Shown here: positions 44,952 through 49,998 of the stretch, one piece after another
Position numbering within the stretch: the first letter of the stretch is position 1
Layout of the letters: every line of letters begins with the position of its first letter
Assembly (NCBI GenBank): GCA_017994575.1
Contig: JAGOKN010000001.1
Coordinates: forward strand, 1-49,998
Length of the DNA stretch: 49,998 nucleotides
Direction of reading: 5' to 3'
DNA from: Nitrosomonas sp.
GTDB lineage: Bacteria; Pseudomonadota; Gammaproteobacteria; Burkholderiales; Nitrosomonadaceae
The notes under the pieces: generated by a model
What the model was told of the DNA's origin: nothing
The model's database searches: none
The model's input: the letters and a program-made list of their open reading frames with translations, nothing else
Program-made: the position numbers and the translations under genes

Positions 44952-46865
44952 ATGAGCATGAACATCCCAACTTTTGGCATTCGTACATTCATCGTTTTCA
45001 TTTGCATCATCCTGCTATCGCCGGCCTCAATGAGTGCTCAGGCGGATGAAGACCCTGCTCGCCCGCCTTCACTGAAAACGATTCCAGTCCCTGAGCCATC
45101 CAACCTCGAACGATTTGTCAAAAACAAGCAGATGGCAATTGTTCTAGGCAAAGCGCTCTTCTGGGATATGCAGGTTGGCAGCGATGGCGTCACTGCCTGT
45201 GCCACTTGTCACTTTAATGCCGGTGCAGACAATCGGTCTAAGAATCAGGTCAATCCTGGATTTAACCGCGTGCATACCGATGGCTCACCCGTGCCGGATC
45301 ATCATTTCGATTTTGGCCCCAATCGACAGCTCGTCATGTCAGATTTTCCCTTGCGGGAGTTATCCAATCCTTTGGACAGAGCATCTTCGCCAATACGCGA
45401 CAGTAATGATGTGGTTTCTTCGCAAGGCGTTTTTTCCATGCTGTTTAAATCAGTCAAACCGCGATCACCGGTCGATCATGTTGAGTTCATAGATAACGAC
45501 GATGGATTCCAGGTCAATCAAATCAATGTCAGGCGAGTGGAGCCACGCAACACCCCATCGGTGATCAATGCGGTTTTCAATTTTCGTAATTTTCTGGATG
45601 GCCGGGCACAAAATGAATTTAATGGCATCAATAACTGGGGAGCGCGCGATCCGGACGCACATGTCTATCGTGCATTATCAGCGACCCGACTGCAACGTGA
45701 GCAGATATTGATCGATAATGCCAGTTTGGCATCGACGGCAGTGGCCCCACCCCTTAACGCCCTGGAAATGTCGGCAGCCAATCGTTCATTCCCTGCTATT
45801 GGCAGAAAATTACTCACGGCCAGGCCACTTGCCCGGCAAAAAATCCATCCCTGGGATAGCGTATTGAGTGAGTACAGTCGCTGGCCGCAGCATGGATTGT
45901 CTGCATCTTACGCAGACCTGGTGCGCGCTGCCTTCCAATCTGAGTGGTGGCAGGCTTCCAAACGTATTCAAGTGTTGGATGACGGCAATACTCAAATAAT
46001 TGATGAGAAACGGCATAGCAATCACGCCAGTCGTGAATTCAGTCAGATGGAATACAATTTCTCGCTGTTTTTCGGACTAGCAACCCAGTTGTATATGGCC
46101 ACACTGGTGGCCGACGACACGCCGTATGATCGATTCATGGAAGGCGACAACACAGCCATCAATGCCGCCGCCATTCGCGGCGTAGATCTGTTCCGCAGCC
46201 AGACGCGGGGGCGTTGCATCAATTGCCATGAAGGCGCGGAATTGACCGGCGCTTCAGTCACCCGAGTCAAAGCCAGCCCTACCCGCATCCGTGATGGCCA
46301 GGCATTTGACCGCGGATATAACAATATCGGTATCCGGCCCAGTGCGGAAGATATTGCACTGGGCGGCAATGATCCTTTCGGTCAGCCACTGTCATACACG
46401 CGCGCAATGACGGCTCCCAATTGCCCGAATAACGAACCCTGCCCCATCGTAGCCGATGGATTCTTCAAAGTACCGGGTTTGCGCAATGTGGCGCTAACCG
46501 CCCCTTATTTTCACAATGGTGGAGTAGTCAAGCTGCGAGATGTATTGGATTTATACAGCCGCGGCGGAAATTTTGCTGAGTTGACTCAACTCGACGGCTC
46601 AGTCATCATGCCGCTCAATGTACTGCTCAATAGCGAGTCGGAAAAAGACGATCTGGAAGCCTGGCTGCACACATTGACCGATGCACGCGTACGCAACCGC
46701 CAAGCACCTTTTGATCATCCGCAAATTTTCATACCCAACGGCCATCCTGGCGATGAAACACAAACAAGCATTGGATTATTCGGCAATGCCGCCGACCGTT
46801 TTATCGAAATCCCCGCCGTAGGCCGCGAAGGTGGAAAACCGCTCAAACGATTTTTAGAAGATTGA
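44952..46865 (+). CDS. Di-heme cytochrome c peroxidase / MauG family, SACCP-like
   Basis: A 637-residue exported protein. The signal region is RTFIVFICIILLSPASMSAQ. Two c-type heme sites are visible: CATCH (C83-H87) and CINCH (C422-H426). GKALFWDMQVGSDGVTACAT and the C-terminal VPGLRNVALTAPYFHNGG are the family hallmarks. It is nearly twice the length of ordinary bacterial CcpA, like the surface-associated peroxidases encoded beside MopE/CorA in methanotrophs. A likely role is oxidation of a Trp in the neighbouring copper protein or peroxide reduction; both are inferences. The start has no clear ribosome-binding site. Confidence 0.88.
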   Translation: MSMNIPTFGIRTFIVFICIILLSPASMSAQADEDPARPPSLKTIPVPEPSNLERFVKNKQMAIVLGKALFWDMQVGSDGVTACATCHFNAGADNRSKNQVNPGFNRVHTDGSPVPDHHFDFGPNRQLVMSDFPLRELSNPLDRASSPIRDSNDVVSSQGVFSMLFKSVKPRSPVDHVEFIDNDDGFQVNQINVRRVEPRNTPSVINAVFNFRNFLDGRAQNEFNGINNWGARDPDAHVYRALSATRLQREQILIDNASLASTAVAPPLNALEMSAANRSFPAIGRKLLTARPLARQKIHPWDSVLSEYSRWPQHGLSASYADLVRAAFQSEWWQASKRIQVLDDGNTQIIDEKRHSNHASREFSQMEYNFSLFFGLATQLYMATLVADDTPYDRFMEGDNTAINAAAIRGVDLFRSQTRGRCINCHEGAELTGASVTRVKASPTRIRDGQAFDRGYNNIGIRPSAEDIALGGNDPFGQPLSYTRAMTAPNCPNNEPCPIVADGFFKVPGLRNVALTAPYFHNGGVVKLRDVLDLYSRGGNFAELTQLDGSVIMPLNVLLNSESEKDDLEAWLHTLTDARVRNRQAPFDHPQIFIPNGHPGDETQTSIGLFGNAADRFIEIPAVGREGGKPLKRFLED

Positions 46866-46937
46866 GCGGAGCGAATATTCTGAGCCTGTTTTTTTAACAC
46901 AGGTGACAACACCGATAGTTTTTATGCGGCCTATTAG

Positions 46938-46975
46938 AACCGATCAAGTCAATGAAATTAGAACGTTGATCGGTT
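46938..46975. terminator. Stem-loop between the peroxidase and RTX-lipase genes
   Basis: AACCGATCAA (46938-46947) pairs perfectly with TTGATCGGTT (46966-46975) around an 18-base loop, followed by TGTTT on the plus strand. Lying between converging genes, it may serve as a bidirectional terminator. Confidence 0.45.
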
Positions 46976-47044
46976 TGTTTCAGCAACAATGCAGACTATT
47001 TTCTTATAAATCTCATCACGGCAATTTCTGCATTCGTCAGATCG

Positions 47045-49998
47045 TTATGCGATAACTTGGAAATCTGCAGCAGACAGTGTTGGATGAGTGCTCGTTCCAA
47101 TCAGTGCAATCTGCACATTTTGCCCACTGACCGAACCATTGGCATCGTAAAAAAGTGCCCCTGTCGCTGGATTGTAGATAATCCTGTCAAGCGTATCTAG
47201 CGCGGATGCCCCGGCATGAAACTTGCCCGCTGTTAGCGCTACACCAGCGGCGGTTCCTGTAATGCCCAATGCGGTGAAGATATCGTCGTCGAGAAGAATC
47301 TTGTCGGTGTTGGTAACAAAATCGGTGATGGTATCGATGTTATTTGTACCTGTTGCCGTATCAAAAATAAATTTATCTGCACCTGCACCACCGGTCAATG
47401 TGTCCTTGCCACCTTTCCCAAGCAGTCGATCATTGCCTGCTGCGCCATTAAGAATATTGATCAAGGCATTCCCAGTGATGATATTGGCTAAACCATTACC
47501 GGTACCATTATTATTCGCTCCCAACGGAGGGAGTTTCAATGTCAGGTTCTCAACATTAGCAGGCAGTGTGTAAGAAATTAAGTAACTGTTAACGTGATCC
47601 TTTGTTCCTGCAAGCGTTCCTGGATTCTCGGTGATAACATCGCTTGCATTTTCGACGACGTAAGTGTCATCGCCTAATCCACCAATTAACGTATCGACGC
47701 CAGAACCACCATCGAGGGTATCATTGCCAGCATCGCCGAACAGTCGATCGACATCACCGTTACCATATAATTTGTCATTTTCAGGACCGCCAAGTAACAG
47801 CTCTTTAGTGTCTCCACCGGTAAGCGTATCACGACCACGCCCACCATAGAATATCTCAATATTATCATCGCCTAGATGATTAATATCCTCTTGGTCTAGA
47901 TCCGTATCTGTAAGTGTATCCCCTCCTTCATCAACAAAAAAATTATCTCCATTTCGCCTTCCCCCCAAAAATACAGTCTGATCTCCTCGTTTATCTAAAT
48001 CATCTAAAATTCTCACCCAACTACCAGCATCGACACTATCAGTGATTTGACGGTAATAATCCATGGAATGATTTTTATCATTTGAAAAAAAAGTTGGATG
48101 CACATCGGGTTCGTTTAGTGTCTGGTCACCTGCAAAACGAATAACATCACCGGGTCTGTTTTGATCGATAAATACATCCCATGTTTGTGGCACGGGATCT
48201 TCGCTTACTTCAATTTGGATTATGCGACTGTCATCCGCATAACTGACTCTGTCCACATTATTTTTTGTAAAATCAGGAGCGGCAAAGGTAATGGCTTGAT
48301 ATTTAGTCCCTGCATGCTCTGGTCGCGCCATATATTCAATGGCCATCGCACCACCAAGACTATGCCCTGTCACGTAAACTTTACCAATATTATTGGTTAA
48401 AACATAATTATCAATCGCACCAATTAATGGCTGCAATAATTGATAGTGATCACGCATACTGCCGCCAGAGCCATCTAATATTGATCCCCATTCATCAGCA
48501 TCTGGATAGATATAGTTGTTAGGATCTAAACTATTAAAACTATCCAAAGGATCATCAGGGTCATTTTCATCATTATCATTTGTGCCGCGAAAAGAAATTA
48601 CAATAGCATCGTTAACACGCGCTACAAAAGCTGCAGCATTACCATTGTGATAAAAGCCGTTGGTCATACCATTATTTAGCAGTGCAATTGTTTCTTCAGA
48701 ATTGAATCCCTCATGATCAATATATGTAAAAGATCTATCAGCTATTGGTATATTCAAATTTAATGGCTGCCAATCTGGATTGATTACTGCAGCATCAGCA
48801 TTAGGACTGACGTCATTAATGAGTCTATTTTCATTTGGTTCCAAGTGATAAGCCGCTTTGGAGAAATCAGCCATGACACGAATCATTCCCACTTTTTCTG
48901 AGCCTATAATCAATTTTTCTTCATCACTAAGTACCAATTGAAATCCATTAACTGCTGAAGTTAGCAATGTACTAGTCACTGCTGCTGTAGCAGCGCTGCT
49001 GACGTTTTCCAAGTAATCAAAACCATCGGTGTAACTCGCTGTAACCGTAATGGTTTTACCAAGATCATTGGCAGCTACCTGATAGTTCTGGCCTACGCCA
49101 ACATTCACTCCTCCAGCTTTCCATTGATATGTGATTGTTCCCACGCCATCGGCATCGTCCAAATCATTAAAAGCAGTTAAGGTTTGCCCTGCACTGGGGT
49201 TGGTAACATTAATATGCACACTTCCCGTGGGTGAATGATTAACTGATCCATTTTGAGAAACTTTCAAATCAATAAATTGAACATTCTCGACATTGGTAAG
49301 CTGGGCTGTATAGCCACGATACTCAGATGGTGCTGTATTAAGTCCGGTAACCTGTACCACACCATTTAAATTGGTTACACTGAAATCACTGCTATTACCA
49401 AAGAAAACGGCTGTATCCGTACCTGCACCGCCATCTATCAAATCATTTCCGCCAGCGCCATCAATAGTCTCGTTATCAGCAGTACCTACAAATTGATATG
49501 AAAAAAAGTTATATCCGCTCAGCATAACTTTATTAATCGTGGGTGTTACTGTTTCAACCGAATCCAGAAACTGTACACGCTCCGTATTGATCAGCTTAGC
49601 CGTGTAACCGTTATAATCAGACGGCGCTGTATTGAGTCCAGTGATACGTACCGCGCCCTCCAAGTTGACGATTCTGAAATCACTGCGGTTGCCAAAGAAA
49701 ACGGCTGTATCCGTACCTGCACCGCCATCTATCAAATCATTTCCGCCAGCACCATCAATAGTCTCGTTATCAGCAGTACCTACAAATTGATATGAAAAAA
49801 AGTTATATCCGCTCAGCATAACTTTATTAATCGTGGGTGTTACTGTTTCAACCGAATCCAAAAACTGTACGCGCTCCGTATTGATCAGCTTAGCCGTGTA
49901 ACCGTTATAATCAGACGGCGCTGTATTGAGTCCAGTGATACGTACCGCGCCCTCCAAGTTGACGATTCTGAAATCACTGCGGTTGCCAAAGAAAACGG
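47045..49998 (-). CDS. RTX protein with class 3 lipase domain (5' end outside window)
   Basis: The frame is open to the window edge, so the N-terminus is missing; about 984 residues are visible. From the edge come tandem 98-residue repeats (GTADNETIDGAGGNDLIDGG... to LINTERVQFLDS), a short Ig-like domain (TITYQWKAGGVNVGVGQNYQ), and a class 3 lipase domain with nucleophile Ser in VTGHSLGGAM, Asp in SEDPVP and His in KNHSMDYY. RTX nonapeptides (GDAGNDTLDGGSGVDTLIGG) follow, and the end is AADFQVIA, a typical type I secretion tail. Probably a secreted lipase or esterase. No secretion genes are in the window. Confidence 0.9.
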   Translation of the reverse strand, partial: VFFGNRSDFRIVNLEGAVRITGLNTAPSDYNGYTAKLINTERVQFLDSVETVTPTINKVMLSGYNFFSYQFVGTADNETIDGAGGNDLIDGGAGTDTAVFFGNRSDFRIVNLEGAVRITGLNTAPSDYNGYTAKLINTERVQFLDSVETVTPTINKVMLSGYNFFSYQFVGTADNETIDGAGGNDLIDGGAGTDTAVFFGNSSDFSVTNLNGVVQVTGLNTAPSEYRGYTAQLTNVENVQFIDLKVSQNGSVNHSPTGSVHINVTNPSAGQTLTAFNDLDDADGVGTITYQWKAGGVNVGVGQNYQVAANDLGKTITVTASYTDGFDYLENVSSAATAAVTSTLLTSAVNGFQLVLSDEEKLIIGSEKVGMIRVMADFSKAAYHLEPNENRLINDVSPNADAAVINPDWQPLNLNIPIADRSFTYIDHEGFNSEETIALLNNGMTNGFYHNGNAAAFVARVNDAIVISFRGTNDNDENDPDDPLDSFNSLDPNNYIYPDADEWGSILDGSGGSMRDHYQLLQPLIGAIDNYVLTNNIGKVYVTGHSLGGAMAIEYMARPEHAGTKYQAITFAAPDFTKNNVDRVSYADDSRIIQIEVSEDPVPQTWDVFIDQNRPGDVIRFAGDQTLNEPDVHPTFFSNDKNHSMDYYRQITDSVDAGSWVRILDDLDKRGDQTVFLGGRRNGDNFFVDEGGDTLTDTDLDQEDINHLGDDNIEIFYGGRGRDTLTGGDTKELLLGGPENDKLYGNGDVDRLFGDAGNDTLDGGSGVDTLIGGLGDDTYVVENASDVITENPGTLAGTKDHVNSYLISYTLPANVENLTLKLPPLGANNNGTGNGLANIITGNALINILNGAAGNDRLLGKGGKDTLTGGAGADKFIFDTATGTNNIDTITDFVTNTDKILLDDDIFTALGITGTAAGVALTAGKFHAGASALDTLDRIIYNPATGALFYDANGSVSGQNVQIALIGTSTHPTLSAADFQVIA
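49400..49998. repeat. 294-bp tandem repeats in the RTX-lipase gene
   Basis: The segment from about 49400 to 49693 recurs almost base for base from 49694 to 49987, with only scattered changes. The unit, 294 bp (98 codons), also matches more weakly to the left of 49400. The array continues past the window edge. Confidence 0.85.

Overview
The window looks like a piece of chromosome from a motile, moderately AT-rich betaproteobacterium. The flagellar order flhB-flhA-flhF-flhG-fliA-motC-motD, the flgMN pair, the fmdB-aspS-nudB run, guaB-guaA, a DUF2909 gene and a FimV-like gene all fit that group. A CorA/MopE-like copper protein beside a di-heme peroxidase is known from methanotrophs. Together with the protein flavour it makes an ammonia oxidiser of the Nitrosomonas type my best guess, but no ammonia-oxidation gene lies here, so this is inference.

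Layout. 1-194 is the end of an IS66-type element. 0.2-4.5 kb holds a secreted glycosidase-like protein and nudB-aspS-fmdB on the minus strand. 4.9-12.2 kb is an accessory patchwork: a higBA toxin-antitoxin pair with a palindromic operator candidate, a cut IS200-type gene, an AT-rich orphan, and a visibly GC-rich island. The island carries scraps of IS91 and IS3 elements, a broken LysR gene, a VOC/glyoxalase gene and a ytcA-mdtN-mdtO-like efflux operon. 12.2-20.4 kb is mostly housekeeping: a phosphoesterase, a CarS-like cytidylyltransferase, an acyltransferase, guaBA, a DUF4124 protein and a FimV-like protein.

20.4-25.2 kb contains two paralogous RTX proteins, each with five 55-residue FG-GAP-like repeats. 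Their gene neighbourhood carries two copies of a 110-bp inverted-repeat element and a different 143-bp IS5-like miniature element, all with target duplications. 25.9-32.4 kb holds a DUF4139 protein, tRNA-Leu(UAA), ppa, a zinc-ribbon membrane protein, a BaiN-type flavoprotein, a DUF2909 protein, miaA and a BON lipoprotein. 32.6-41.3 kb is the flagellar regulatory, export and stator block: flgMN on the plus strand behind a clear sigma-28 promoter, the rest on the minus strand.

41.5-47 kb encodes a penicillin-acylase-family hydrolase, the CorA/MopE-like protein and its di-heme cytochrome c peroxidase partner, with two strong stem-loops between the last two. 47.0 kb to the window end is the C-terminal part of a large RTX protein with a class 3 lipase domain and nearly identical 98-residue tandem repeats. 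The three RTX proteins have no visible N-terminal signal (the third start is outside the window) and are probably secreted by a type I system encoded elsewhere.

The most interesting item is the copper-protein/peroxidase pair; the others are the paired miniature elements around the RTX paralogs and the truncated efflux operon. Start sites were adjusted where an ATG/GTG with a Shine-Dalgarno sequence or family length argued for it.
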